The notes under the pieces are model-generated. The model ran no database searches. It was not told the DNA's origin and saw only the letters and a program-made list of their open reading frames with translations. DNA of 64,000 nucleotides from Phymatolithon calcareum. Lineage: Eukaryota; Rhodophyta; Florideophyceae; Hapalidiales. Both the position numbers and the translations under genes were made by a program. Of the stretch, positions 34,409-45,755 are shown piece by piece (the stretch's first letter is position 1; every line of letters starts with the position of its first letter). Location of the stretch: contig OZ345366.1 of the NCBI GenBank assembly GCA_977006965.1, forward strand, positions 1,302,001 to 1,366,000, read 5' to 3'.

Positions 34409-35140
34409 CTATGAAATTCGTTTAACGTTTATATTGGATAATTTCAAATCGCCCCATGTCTCACAGAATTTTTCAAGTGCATCTTTCCAGTTCATGACGT
34501 TCCCTATTTCTGATTCGTGCCACACTCTGTTAGAAAACGTCACCACAACCTGAATTATCCTCCTAATTAGTGAAAAAGCTGCCTTACTTCCTGACTGGGT
34601 CAACCATGAATTTGTACACTCTTTCCATGCCTCCAATCGCTGCTGAGCCAGCAACATCCTATGCAATGGAACCACATCTCTCAAATGCATTTTCCCGGAA
34701 AAGCCAACACCAAACCAGCTCGTGGACATTATTAAACTCTTTCAGACGAGGAACACATATCTCTGCTGGTGGTCTCGATATTTTTGCTTTCTTGCGTGGA
34801 TGAAGTAGAGAGTCTCCCCGTTCTGCCAACGTCGTCGAATATTCATGGCGTCTATTGGGAGCAAGTGGTTCTAGGAAACCTATTTTTCTCGCCATTGTCT
34901 GACTTTTCGCCTGGCACTTGCAACCGCATTTCGAACATGTAGGGTCGGTGCCTTTGTTTTCATAATGACTTGAGGAAAACGCCTAAGGACAGTACGGCAA
35001 GCAAACTGATGGAGAGCCTCCCTGATTATTTTTTGAGCAGTGGGCTGCTCAAAATGGCCAGCTCCGCTTTCTATACTGACGATCAGCTCGTCGTTTGATT
35101 TTCCGTCAATACAGTAAACGGAAGATCAGGGAGATTTCCT
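34409..35140 (-). pseudogene. Unidentified decayed reading frame
   Basis: Three overlapping minus-strand frames follow one another and together look coding: first KSNDELIVSIESGAGHFEQP...RRKVRQWREK (about 35100-34890), then ARKIGFLEPLAPNRRHEYSTT...NNVHELVWCWLF (34895-34700), then KMHLRDVVPLHRMLLAQQRLEAW...NVKRIS (34690-34409). Each change of frame falls in an overlap, as expected after single-base indels. I do not recognise the family; a DNA-transposon protein or a lost host gene are both possible. Confidence 0.4.
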
Positions 35141-35410
35141 TCTCCTTTTCCGCCGGCTTGTACATCATGGCGGCATTCCCCCCGTCAGAAATGCCTCCAG
35201 TAACGACCATGATTTTGATCTTGCTTAATTTCCAAGTGGCTTTGATTCGATAACTCAGTGTGCATTTTGGTTTTATAAAACCAGAAAAAATGAGTTAATT
35301 TTTAACAATTTTGGTTACTTGGTGTGTATCTATTGCTTTTGGAATGACGGTCTCTCGAGCCCAGCCTTTCCATCTCGCCAGCGGCTTTTTCAGGTACACG
35401 TCCACTTCGA

Positions 35411-35851
35411 TGTTGGAATTGAGGAGCATGAAGCTCTAGTCGCATCACACTTCAATATCAATTTTGATTTCGGTACTCGTGTACACGTGTCAAGTTGAAA
35501 GACAAAGTGTTTCAGAACTTGGAGATAAGAAGATTAGCGCTTACACCTGTCAGAGAATGACCGGAATATGATAATCATACTGCCCTCATTCAGTAGATAA
35601 TATTTGATTATATCATGTTACATGTGTCATATGATATTATGACAACTTTGTTTAGGGCTAATATGTCTTCGTCGTCAACTAGGGCCTTTACCATGTCTGG
35701 TCGCATTCTCAGGCCTATATATCCCAGACCTGAGGTCCGCCAAGTCAATAAACCAAGGGACTCATCTTCACGCAACTCATGTCAACGTCAACCATTCAAC
35801 TTCAACCAAACCTTTTCTTGAACCTCATCATCTCCCTAACGTCCGACGACA
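35411..35851 (+). repeat. Solo LTR1 in unique DNA
   Basis: 441 bp from TGTTGGAATTG to CCGACGACA, with perfect target duplication TTCGA at 35406-35410 and 35852-35856. It keeps CAATAAACCAAGG and TATATA but is diverged (GTACACGTGTC, one altered G-box), so it is older than most copies here. Confidence 0.9.
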
Positions 35852-35856
35852 TTCGA

Positions 35857-36555
35857 CTCCCACTAGCGGAATTTAAAAGTAATGCTGTCCACCGACGATC
35901 CACGGGACGAGAGCTCAATTCTAAAGCCATCATCAGGAGAAATACTGCTGGATCCGTGGGAAAAATAGCGTTCCCCAGGGAAACACGTGGAGGTTTCTTA
36001 CATGAGAAGGGGAGAAGTATGAAAAAAGCTCCATTTCCTGTAGTCATTGGGAAGATGAAGGAAACTCAATTGGCACTCATTTTTCTTTGTCCGGCCGAAC
36101 AAATCTCTCGTGTTTCCTTCACCGAACGGGGGAACTTCACACCTAGAGACTCTAAAGGAGAACCGTTCGTTCTCTTGGACCATCTCCTGATCGAACTCTG
36201 AGGATTGCACCATGTCCGGTCCCGAAATGATTTTATTTCGCTACAGTGGTAGATAACCATTGTAATAAAATTTTGTTCGCAAAGTTAAGCTCCACGATTT
36301 TTAAATTGAATCTACTCAAAGTTATGGTACTCGAGAAGTAACGCAAAAGTCTGCCTCCTTGAAAAGAAGTAATTCAGTTCAATAAGTTCGCATGGTGAAG
36401 AGCTTGTCACAGCGATCATAATTTGCTAAGAAAGGAACCATGATGGTTCACTATCTCTGGTTCCTTCTACACTGTATGGGAAACGTATAGAAGTAACTGC
36501 GAACTCGCCTTTAGTTCTGCTCTATTGAAGCTCCATTGGCGAAGTTTAAAATGGT
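35857..36555. other. No gene recognised
   Basis: Unique DNA between the solo LTR and element G. A plus-strand open frame (35800-36201) crosses the LTR edge and has no recognisable domain, so I do not call it. Confidence 0.4.
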
Positions 36556-37004
36556 TGTTGTTGGAGGTTAGGGTAAGATGAGGTGAATGAAAATCTTTGG
36601 TTGGAAAGAATTGGTTGAGGTTGAGGAGAAGTTGGCTTGTGAGTGAATGAGTTCCTTGGTTTATTCAATTGGCGGATCTCAGATGGAGCATATATAGACC
36701 TAAAAACTCGACCAGACTTGATCAAAACCCTAATTGCCGACGGAGACACACTAACCCTAAACAAATTTGTCATAATATCATATGACACGTGTAACATGAA
36801 TAAATCAAAAATTATCTACTGAGTGAGGGGAGTATGATTATCATACTCTTATCATACTTTGACACGTGTCACTGCCAATCCTCTTGATTCAAAGTTCTGA
36901 GACACTTTGACTCTCGACTTGACACGTGTACACGTGTACCGAGGTCATACCTTGATATTGAACTGTTTTTGCGACTAGAGCTCCAAGCAATCACACTTCC
37001 AACA
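36556..37004 (-). repeat. LTR1 (3' LTR of G)
   Basis: 449 bp, plus-strand TGTTGTTGGAGG to CTTCCAACA, followed by the antisense polypurine tract CTCCCCCTTG at 37005. Confidence 0.87.
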
Positions 37005-37025
37005 CTCCCCCTTGATCGAGGGACA

Positions 37026-40000
37026 CTACGCCATTTGCTTGCATACTCCCATCTCTTGAGCGAACTTAGCTGTCTTGATTCGATCGAGTGGCTTGGTTAG
37101 TGCATCAGCAACCATGGACTCAGTATTGCAGTACTTAATCGAGATCTTTCCTGTTGCAACAACATCACGAACGTAGTGATATTGGATGTCAATATGCTTG
37201 TTGCGTTGAGTGATGGCAGCGTTCCTCCCGGTTGCGATTGCACTCTGACTGTCGGTATACAAAGTCATGAGAGTGGGCTTCTGGAGAACTTGGATATCTG
37301 TGATAAGTCTTGACAGCCAACCAGCTTCCTTAGCGGCGGCACAGGAAGCGATGTACTCCGCTTCACATGTTGACGTGGCGACGATAGTCTGTTTCTTCGA
37401 ACGCCAGCTTATGGCTCCGCCTGTAAGAAGGAACACATACCCACTTGTTGATCGCCTTGTCTCACGACAACCTGCGCAATCCGCGTCTGTGTACCCGATT
37501 GGCACCAAGCTCCTACTTGCACCGAACAGAATCCCATAGTCTCGAGTACCTGCAATGTACAGACGAACGCGCTTAGCACCCATCCAGTGACGCTTTAAGG
37601 GTTTCTCGCAAAACGAAGAAAGCTTGCCGACCGAGTCCGAGATGTCTGGGCGAGTGCCGACCATCAAGTACATCAGGCTTCCGATAGCTGGACGATACGG
37701 AAATTCATCTCCAAGGGACTCGATGATATCCACTTCCTCGATTGGGGTTTTCTTGTTGCTTGACTCCATTGGGGTAGGTGCCGGTTGCGAGTTCTCCATG
37801 CCGAAGCGTTCCAAGACCGACTGAGCGTAGACCGACTGCGAAAGATGAAGGGTGCGAAGAGTACGGTCCCGGCGAATCTCAAGCCCAAGCATACACTTGC
37901 TTCATCAAGGTCCTTCATCTCGAACCGCTTGTTCAGCTCCCCCTTGATCCACGAAATGGCAGAGTTGTCGTTTCCAGCAATCAGTAAGTCATCCACATAC
38001 AGGGCGATGATCATGATGCTGTTTGACTTGTGCCGGACGTACAGACAAGGATCGTTGGGACTGCTTGAGAAGCCGAGCTCGTCGATGAGGAACTTGTCGA
38101 TCTTGGCATGCCATTGCTGCGGAGCTTGCTTCAGGCCGTATAGTGCCTTCAAGAGCTTGCAAACAAGGTTGGGACGCTTGGGATCTCGAAATCCGGCCGG
38201 AACTTCCATGTAGATGTCTTCGTCAAGGTCACCATGCAGGAAGGCTGTCACAACATCCATTTGGTGGAGTTCCAGATCATGGACAGCAACTGTTGCAAGT
38301 AGGATTCGAATCGAGGTGAATTTCACGACTGGGGCATACGTTTCACCGTAGTCCACCTCATGCACCTGTCGGAACCCTTTTGCCACAATTCGGACTTTTG
38401 GGCCTGTATCCTTGACCTTGAAGACATACTTGCACGGTAGCACGTTCATGTCGGAGTTGCGCGGAACCAGTTTCCAGGTATTGTTATGGACGAGTGAAGA
38501 ATGTTCTTTCTCAATGGCCTTTGACCAGAAGTCGACATTATGATTTGAAGTCGCTTCCTTAAAGGTCTGAGGTATTTGATGAGAAGACAAACCGGATTCC
38601 GATGCGAGATTGACAGATTCGAAGGCAAGCATTGCAGTGTGCGGGAGAGCTCTCCGGAAGTCAGTGGGTGGTTTTGGGTCTCGAGCTGACCTGCGCAGAA
38701 TGGGTTTGGCGATCATCGGTGTAGTTACTTCAGATGCCGGTGGTGTTGTTGGTTGTTCTGCATCTTCCGCCTGCTGCCCTTCTTCGTTAGTCACATCGAG
38801 GTTCTTGTTGTTTTCCTCCGAAGTGTCCTTAGCTTCAACCGTATCCTCACATGCTTGGACGACTCCGTCGTCTGGAATGTCAGTGGATACATCCGTTTCA
38901 GCCTCATCTAATCCGCAATCCGATTCGTCGAACGTCACATCCCTTGACACAATCACCTTCTTGGAGCTTAGATCCCACAGCTTATATCCTTTGGACGAAG
39001 TCGCATATCACAGCATAATGGCTTCACGAGTTCGAGAGTCGAGTTTCTTAACCTTCTTTTTCGGAATCACGTACCAACACTTTATGCCAAATACACGTAA
39101 ATGTCCCAAGTCTGGAGCGGCACCCATCCATATGTGATGGGGGGTCGTGTTCGAAGGAAGTCCTCGTGACGTAACTCGATTGCGAACATACACAGCAGTA
39201 GCAAGTGCTTCAGCCCAGAACTTCTTCTCGGTGCCTCTGTGATGAAGCATCGAGCGCATCAAGTTGAGAAGTGTGCGGTTCATGCGCTCAGCCACCCCAT
39301 TCTGTTGTGGAGTATATGCTACTGTGAGTTGCTGATGAATACCGTGTTGTGCCAAATATGCCTCGCCTCCGTTATCGGTCCAAATAGCCTTGAGCTTTGG
39401 TGCAGTTGAGAAGTCCTGAACGTTCAAATGCTTAAGCTTTGTACAAGTATGGGTTTCAGCATACATGTGGAACTTTCGAAAACACTCAAAGCTCTCTGAC
39501 TTCCGTCGCATGGTGTATACCGTGGTCCACTTGGAGTGATCATCTATGAATGTGATGAAGTACCGCGATCCTCCAAGTGACGGAATTTCGATAGGACCTA
39601 AGACGTCAGAATGTACGAGATCGAGAACGGCTTCAGAACGAGTACTACTAGACTTTGGGATAGGAGCGCGATGGGATTTCCCGGCGAGACAGCCTTTGCA
39701 TGGATGTTCTGAGATTGGATTGGGAGCTAGGTTCACACCTTTGACCACCCCATGACGTACCATATCAGAGATACCAGAGGGATGGACATGAGCGAGACGT
39801 TCATGCCAAAGCTGGAGGCTAGCAAGACAAGAAACTTCGGTAACTTTAGTGCCATCTGCAAGATCGAGTGAGTAGAGACTCTTGCGAAGTGTTCCTGTAG
39901 CAACCGTGTCATCATGAGCTTTAACATAGCAACGACTGTTCTTGAACGTAATCCCATATCCATACTCATCCATTTTGGATACCGATAGTAAAGAGTATCC

Positions 40001-41080
40001 AAAGTCCGGTATGTGCATAACATCCCTGAGTTTGCATTTCGACGGCTTCCCATTCACATTGATCGTAATGATGGCATCACCCTTTCCAGCGATTGTGGCC
40101 TTAGCTTTCGTTCCCATTTCAACAATAGACGACAGTTCGGTGTACGTGCAGAAGAGTGAGCGGTCAAACGTCATGTGGGATGTGCTTCCAGAGTCAATGA
40201 TCCAGGACTTGGAATTCTCGGAAATGTCGCAATTGCGCACCTTGGCCATCAAGCATACAAAGTCGGAATCAGACATGACACGAACAGGTTCCGACTCATC
40301 AGTCAGAAATGCAGATGGTTTTGTTTGCTTTTCATTCCGACGTTTGTATCCTTCCGGAGCAAGGTGAGGGAATTTGGTCAAACACTAAACGCTCGTATGT
40401 CCGGATCGATGACAATGGTCGCAGTGATCACGAATGCGTTCTCCATCGCGTCTGGCTGTGAACAGTGCCGCAGTCTCAGCTTTCACGGTTGATGCTTCGA
40501 CTCTCATACACATACGCTGCTCCTCTTGCAAAAGTCTGCTCTTCACAAACTCGAGCGAGAATGACCCATCCTCGTTGCCAAGAGCATCGAGTGCACTGAT
40601 TAAGCTATCGTACCGTTCCGGAAGTCCGTTAAGCTCAGCCATCGCCATTTCTTTGTCGTCGATATCAACACCCATTGACTTGAGGGTAGATGCGAGCTGG
40701 CGAATACGGTTCGTATAAGAAAGTATTTTCTCGTCCTCGAGCATTGTGGCGGTATAGAACTTGCGGCGAGCGGCCAGTTTGTTCAGTAGTGTATGTCGTT
40801 CAAAGGTATTGAGAATCGACTGCCACATTTCCTTGGCCGTATTCACATCTTGCACATACTCGAGATGTTCATCCGAGAGAGAAAGTACGATAATAGCCTT
40901 TGCCTTGTTGTCACTTCGACGCCAGAGAGTGAAATCGTCCGAGTCCCGTGCTGGTGGATCGTCCTCAATGTGTTCATCAAGTTCGCGGAATGATAGTACT
41001 AGCTGAATTTTCTGTTTCCAAGCATGGAAATTGGTCTCATTGAGTTTCTCGACCTTCAGCGTTCCTTGCGAGTTGTCCAT
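37026..41080 (-). pseudogene. Element G gag-protease-integrase-RT-RNase H
   Basis: ATG 41080 (MDNSQGTLKVEKLNETNF). Gag; CCHC knuckle broken by TAG at 40384-40382 in place of Lys (SGHTSV*); protease (DSGSTSHM); integrase with HHCC, HSD, and a short deletion after TDNGGE; TGA at 39010-39008 at the same codon as in A and F; linker; RT (ALYVDDLLIAG); a one-base deletion near 37890 in LGLEIRR; RNase H to TAG 37026. Apart from these the frame is intact and close to A and E. Confidence 0.91.
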
Positions 41081-41243
41081 TTTGGGGAATGTGGGTCTTC
41101 TATTCTTGTCGAAAATCCGTTCGGGGAGTCCACTGCGATTCAACCGAAGTCAACTATCAAGGCAATCTATCCCGTATAAGAAATTCCTTCAAGTCAATGT
41201 GACCTGGACCTTGATCGGGGGATGGCTCAATGGCCGTATACCT

Positions 41244-41423
41244 CTTGTGGCGTTTTGGTACACCTGAACCTGCAGTTGGCAACACGCACTGCAAGACGTT
41301 TTGTGGTATCCTGAAACGGGCCTAGTAAGAATCAAAGATTTTTAACAAGGATACGCAACAGGAAAACCCTTGTGGTGTTTTGGTACACCTGAACCTGCAG
41401 CCGGCAACGCGCACTGCAAGACG
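41244..41423 (-). repeat. Two copies of the 55-bp leader hairpin motif (element G)
   Basis: Copies at 41244-41298 and about 41371-41423, with the spacing seen in E and F. Confidence 0.68.
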
Positions 41424-41649
41424 TTTAGTGATCCCCTGAAGCGGGCCCCGTAAGGATCAGAGATACTTAACGAGGATACGCGAGCAGGAGAATCGGAGAC
41501 AAGAATCTTCTGAAGCGGGCCGAGCAAGAATCAACGATTCTTGACAAGGATGCGCAAGCAGAAAGATCAGACAGAGACAGATCGAGGGCGAAGGAGAACC
41601 CCGGAGATGATGACGATGATGATGAAACGCGGTGGTTGAGGTGCGTTGA

Positions 41650-41663
41650 CTGGGCCCATAAAT
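41650..41663 (-). other. Primer-binding site of G, altered at the LTR-proximal end
   Basis: On the plus strand CTGGGCCCATAA is intact, but the last two bases before the LTR are AT instead of CC, next to where priming would begin. Confidence 0.62.
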
Positions 41664-42109
41664 TGTTGGTGGAAGGTTAGGGAATGGATGAGGAGAGTGG
41701 AAAAGTTTGGTTGAAAGAAAATGGTTGAGTAGAAGCTGAGATAGGTGAGAATGTGTTCCTTGGTTTATTCACTTGGCGGATCTCAGGTCGAGCATATATA
41801 GACCTGAGAATCTGACCAGACAAGGTAAAAGCCTTAGTCGACGACGGAAACACTCTAACCCTAAACAAATTTGTCATAATATCATATGACACGTGTAATA
41901 TGAAAAAATCAAAAATTATCTACTGAGTGAGGAGAGTATGATTATTATACTCTTTATCATACTTTGACACGTGTCACAGCCAATCTTCTTGATTCAAAGT
42001 TCTGAGACACTTTGACTTTCGACTTGACATGAGTACACGTGTACCGAGATCATACCTTGATATTGGAGTGTGTTTGCAACTAGAGCTCCAAGCAATCACA
42101 CTTCCAACA
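41664..42109 (-). repeat. LTR1 (5' LTR of G)
   Basis: 446 bp, plus-strand TGTTGGTGGAAGG to CTTCCAACA, with antisense TATA block and AATAAACCAAGGAAC. Its U5 resembles those of A and E rather than G's own 3' LTR. Confidence 0.86.
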
Positions 42110-42414
42110 AACGCATCGTCAGTCGCGAAATTGTTCAGCGCGGACTACGAAGGAACGTACCTCCCGGCGCACAGCACGTATAGGAGCCTGGAGATTTCGG
42201 ATTTGTATACAGGGACATTATAAAACACTACACTGGTCCTCATATGGTGGGGCGAGCAGAAGGAAAGTCGATTTTCTTGCAGACTGGCGAAGTCACTAGA
42301 CCATGACAATTTAATATCGCACAACTCAAACCATGTCCTCTCACACGCCAGTCCAATCGGGCGAAGCACACCACACCGCTCGCGCACGCTGAAGTTGTAT
42401 TGCACACCGAAGTT

Positions 42415-43963
42415 CTCGAACCCAATGATCAGCGTAACTCCGAGTTTGTACTGGAAGATAGACAAGAGATGCAAGGTTTGGCTAAACGTGGCACTTTCCA
42501 AATTGTCAAACTAGGCAACGCCGAGCCAAATCCGAACACTCTCCCGACTCGCATGGTACGGGCAATCAAGCATCTTGCAAACGAAGTACAGAAATGGAAG
42601 TATCGTTTCGTGCTAGGTGGACACAGGGACAAAGCTAAACAGATTATTGTCCATTCATCGAACACGCTCAGGCAAAAGTCAGTCCGTTTAATTCTCGCAC
42701 CTGCATCAATTCTAAAGTTCGACGTTTGGAATTCGGACATCAAGCAAGCATATCTACAAGCGGACGTCCCGTTGCAGTGCGCCATATTTTGTCGACCCCC
42801 ACTGCTCAACCTCGCTGATGACGAGATTGCACAAATTGTCTTGCCGCTATACGGTCTGACGGACAGCGGAGAATATTGGCATGAAACTTTGTCCAAACAT
42901 CATCTAAATGACTTCAACATGAAACAGGCTGTTGGTGATTTCTCCCTGTTCTACAGTACTATCGGTGGAAACCTTTCTGCGTTGTGTGGTACATACGTCG
43001 ACGATATTCTGCACGCCGCAACAGCAGATTAGAAAGCGAAAATAATGGCAAAAATGAAAGAAAAGTTCGAAATCAAATCGTCAGATGATTTGCGTTCGCA
43101 TTTATTGGCTTGGAGATCGACTCCAGCGACCCAGAATTGATCAAGTTAAGTCACCGCGATTACATCATGCGTCTTCAGGTCCTCCCCAAAATTACACCTT
43201 TGAATTGTTTTGCTCTGCACGCGCAAAAATTTCTTGGACGATAGACTCCCGCTCTGACGCAGCCGCATCGTCATCATTTGCTGTCCAGATCACTGAAAAA
43301 TCGTTCAGTGCATCCAGCAATAACTTTGTCAACAAAGTTATCAGGTACCTGCAAGCGACCGCAGACTTGTGCTTACAATTCCCAAAGCTCGATCCCAATA
43401 CGCTACGCTTGCTAGTATACGTTGATACATCGTTCAGAAACCGCGCCGACGCAAAATCTCAGCTCGGCCACATAATTGTCCTCGCGGATGCCTCAGATCG
43501 TTGTGCCATTATTGATTTCCAGTCACACAAATCGCGTCGCATTGCACGGCCCTCATCTACCTCCGAGGCATTCGCGTTCGTCCTTGGCTTTGATCACGCC
43601 TTTCTGATTCGCCATGACCTTCAAGTTCTCATCGGCAAGCCCATGCCAACGCTCATGCCCACGGACAGCGACATCATTTTTCGTAACCTTACCCAGGCAC
43701 GATACACTTCAGAGCGAAGGTTGATGATTGACATAAATTCGGCTCGCGAGGCATACAACGATCGCACAATCTCCAACATTGCACTGATCCGGTCAGAATA
43801 CAACCCGACCGACGCCATGACAAAAGTTGGCCCTAACGACGCTTTGCTACGCCTAATGAAAACTCACCGCATCAGTCATCCAATTGACCAATTCATCATA
43901 GAGCCGCCCGCAAGGCAGCGCTTCGCGAAATGTTCTCATTCATCGAAGAATAGGGATGTGTGA
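42415..43963 (+). pseudogene. Element H: RT-RNase H remnant of a different copia lineage
   Basis: RT-like sequence (DRQEMQGLAKRGTFQIV, RLILAPASILKFDVWNSDIKQAYLQADVP, LPLYGLTDSGEYWHE, TYVDDILHAAT), TAG at 43030-43032, then at least two frame changes (FAFIGLEIDSSDPELIKLSHRDYI), then RNase H (LLVYVDTSFRNRADAKSQLGHIIVLAD, SHKSRRIARPSSTSEAFAF, RRLMIDINSAREAYN, RSEYNPTDAMTK). This RNase H type is that of copia elements common in fungi, oomycetes and algae and is far from the main family here. Gag, protease, integrase and LTRs were not found. Confidence 0.85.
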
Positions 43964-44435
43964 AAATTCCCAAGTATGCCCATGCACACGGGTGATGACA
44001 TTCAAACATTCTCGTGTGCCTTATTACACACTTATGCACAAGCTTATGATACCCCTAGTGCACTGCAACCACAATGCAATAGCATCCCAACCGAACAACG
44101 AGATTCCCTCATCCACCTTGTGAGGATGTCGAATACGTCCAATCACGTCCCTAGAAATAGACTAACTTGAGACTATGAGACCACTACTTATGCTCAGGCA
44201 GATCTTCAGCTACGTAGGATAGCCAAGTTCATCAAGTAAAGCAAAGGTATACCACACTTATGTTAGTCTCTTGCCGTCCCTGGTGTCGATCCAGGACGGA
44301 GCAACTGGACCGGAGCAGAGCGCCTGATCGTCGCGGTGTCGATCCGCGGGTTCACACGCTACGTCTCCAGTCTTCGTTATCATTGACCCACAAGCTCAGA
44401 TTCGTGGCAAACCCCCTGACGAATTTTCATCAAAA
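43964..44435. other. No gene recognised; two hairpins with the same 7-base loop
   Basis: Perhaps the 3' part of element H. It contains the two TGTCGAT-loop hairpins at 44274-44299 and 44331-44349 described in the findings. Confidence 0.4.
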
Positions 44436-45013
44436 CAGGGGTGGAACCCAATTTATTTTGATTGCAATATATTGCAATATGCAATAGCAATACGAGATTG
44501 CAAAGAGCACCGGTATTGCTATTCGTATTGCATCTTCCTGCACCCGATTCCTTGCATGGGTATATGGTACAGTACAGCACCGTCTGTTGAAGAATACGTT
44601 GCGTCAATATGTAGGCTACCGTCTCGATACAGACTAAATTAGAGGCTTCCACGAATGAGCTGCGTGTCCAACGTAGCTAACCTGTGATTTTCAGCCTGCG
44701 AAGCACAGCATCACTGCGTTGTATCCACATCTCACTAACTGAGATCCTCCTCACCAGATCCATGCCCGCCATCGACTGAGAGTGCCATCAGTCGCGATAA
44801 CCAACCCGAGCCCCAAGGACATTTTTCTCGCATTGATGCCCTTTGCTTTACTTCAAGATGGCGCTTCGCGCCATCTCAAAGTAAAGCATTGTATTGTTGA
44901 TCATGGGCTGGCCGGTATTGCAATATTTATTGCAAGCTTCAGCTCGGGGCAATAAGTATTGCGTATTGCAGCCGGAGCTGCAATCTCTAGCAATAAGATT
45001 GTTCCCACCCCTG
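44436..45013. mobile_element. Candidate hAT-type non-autonomous element
   Basis: The ends are inverted: CAGGGGTGGAACCCAAT at the left and, on the minus strand from 45013, CAGGGGTGGGAACAATC. CAGGGGTGG is typical of hAT terminal repeats. The inside has many TATTGCAATA words and a 21-bp-arm hairpin at 44844-44888. The 8-bp flanks (CATCAAAA and TAGGTAAC) do not match, so this may be a rearranged copy. No transposase frame. Confidence 0.55.
44844..44888. repeat. Hairpin with 21-bp arms
   Basis: The arms 44844-44864 and 44868-44888 pair at 19 of 21 positions around a 3-base loop (TTC). The core GATGGCGC/GCGCCATC is perfect. Confidence 0.75.
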
Positions 45014-45390
45014 TAGGTAACGGGTGTCATAGGGACTGCTGCTCTTGACATTGTTCCCAAGTATTTGATGGCCAAGAGTTTCAGCTCTTATTTTCACCTT
45101 TTCCATTTCGTTGAGCAGCTCATCTTGTGTCTTACGACGGACAATCTTGTCTGCCGCGGATCCGTATCTGCTGGGCACCTTCGGCTTTGGTGCTGATATG
45201 ACACCCCAAGGTTCATCGTCAAGGCAAAGAGGCCTGCGCACCTCTCCATCAAAGTTCTCTACTGATACTCTTTTTCCTGCTCGGTTATTCTTTCGGACAA
45301 CTTGGCAAGCGTGCCAATCAAAGCGCCCCTTGTCTGAAACGAATGGCTTATTCAGGGGTTGAGTTAGCCGGTGGGAGTACTATATTCACA
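45014..45390 (-). pseudogene. Unidentified coding fragment cut by the candidate hAT element
   Basis: Open minus-strand frame without a start codon, about 120 codons: YSHRLTQPLNKPFVSDKGRFDW...RKNNRAGKRVSVENFDGEVRRPLC...RRKTQDELLNEMEKVKIRAETL...SPYDTRYLQ. The composition looks coding. It ends where the TIR at 45013 begins. A TATATAA on the minus strand (45480-45474) and the heat-shock-element array lie upstream. I do not recognise the protein; it could be an exon of a broken gene. Confidence 0.35.
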
Positions 45391-45567
45391 ATAAGACTCT
45401 TAGTTTCTTTACTTATTTTCAATCGTTGGTTACTTGTCCCCCTCCGGTCCGCTAGTCGGATCCGGGTGGAGCTTATATAGACATTCCATATTTTCTATAT
45501 CATAACATATGCGCACGAAAATGGCACATTCACATTTTCGGGGTCTATCTAGAAAGCTCTAGTAGGT

Positions 45568-45673
45568 TTCTAGAAGTTTCCAGAGAGTTCTATTTCATGT
45601 TCCAGATGTTTCTGGAAAGTTCGAATAGTTTCTAGATGCTTCTACAAGTTTCTACAAGTTTCTAACTGGGTTC
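45568..45673. promoter_or_regulatory. Dense heat-shock-element array
   Basis: TTC and GAA triplets fall every 5 bp: 45568 TTC, 45573 GAA, 45578 TTC, 45583 GAG, 45588 TTC; then 45600 TTC, 45605 GAT, 45610 TTC, 45615 GAA, 45620 TTC, (ATA), 45630 TTC, 45635 GAT, 45640 TTC, (CAA), 45650 TTC, (CAA), 45660 TTC. Alternating nGAAn/nTTCn is the binding pattern of heat shock factor. TATA boxes lie on both sides: TATATAA at 45480-45474 (minus) and TATAAAAATA at 45696-45705 (plus). Confidence 0.6.
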
Positions 45674-45755
45674 CAGATCTTTCTAAAAGGATCAATATAA
45701 AAATAGATCTAGAGCATTTTCTATCAACTTACAGTACATTACAAATTACAGCTCC

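Larger units (their letters stand above)
36556..42109 (-). mobile_element. Element G: minus-strand LTR1 copia element
   Basis: 5' LTR 42109-41664, PBS 41663-41650, leader with two hairpin motifs, gag-pol 41080-37026, polypurine tract, 3' LTR 37004-36556. The flanks (ATGGT left, AACGC right) do not match, and the U5 parts of the two LTRs are of different subtypes, so the element has recombined with another copy since insertion. Confidence 0.9.

Noticed and set aside
35779-36201. 140-codon plus-strand frame
   Set aside because: It begins inside the solo LTR and crosses its end and the target duplication; no domain.
44274-44349. tRNA gene
   Set aside because: The two T-arm-like hairpins lack an acceptor stem, D arm and anticodon arm in the right order.
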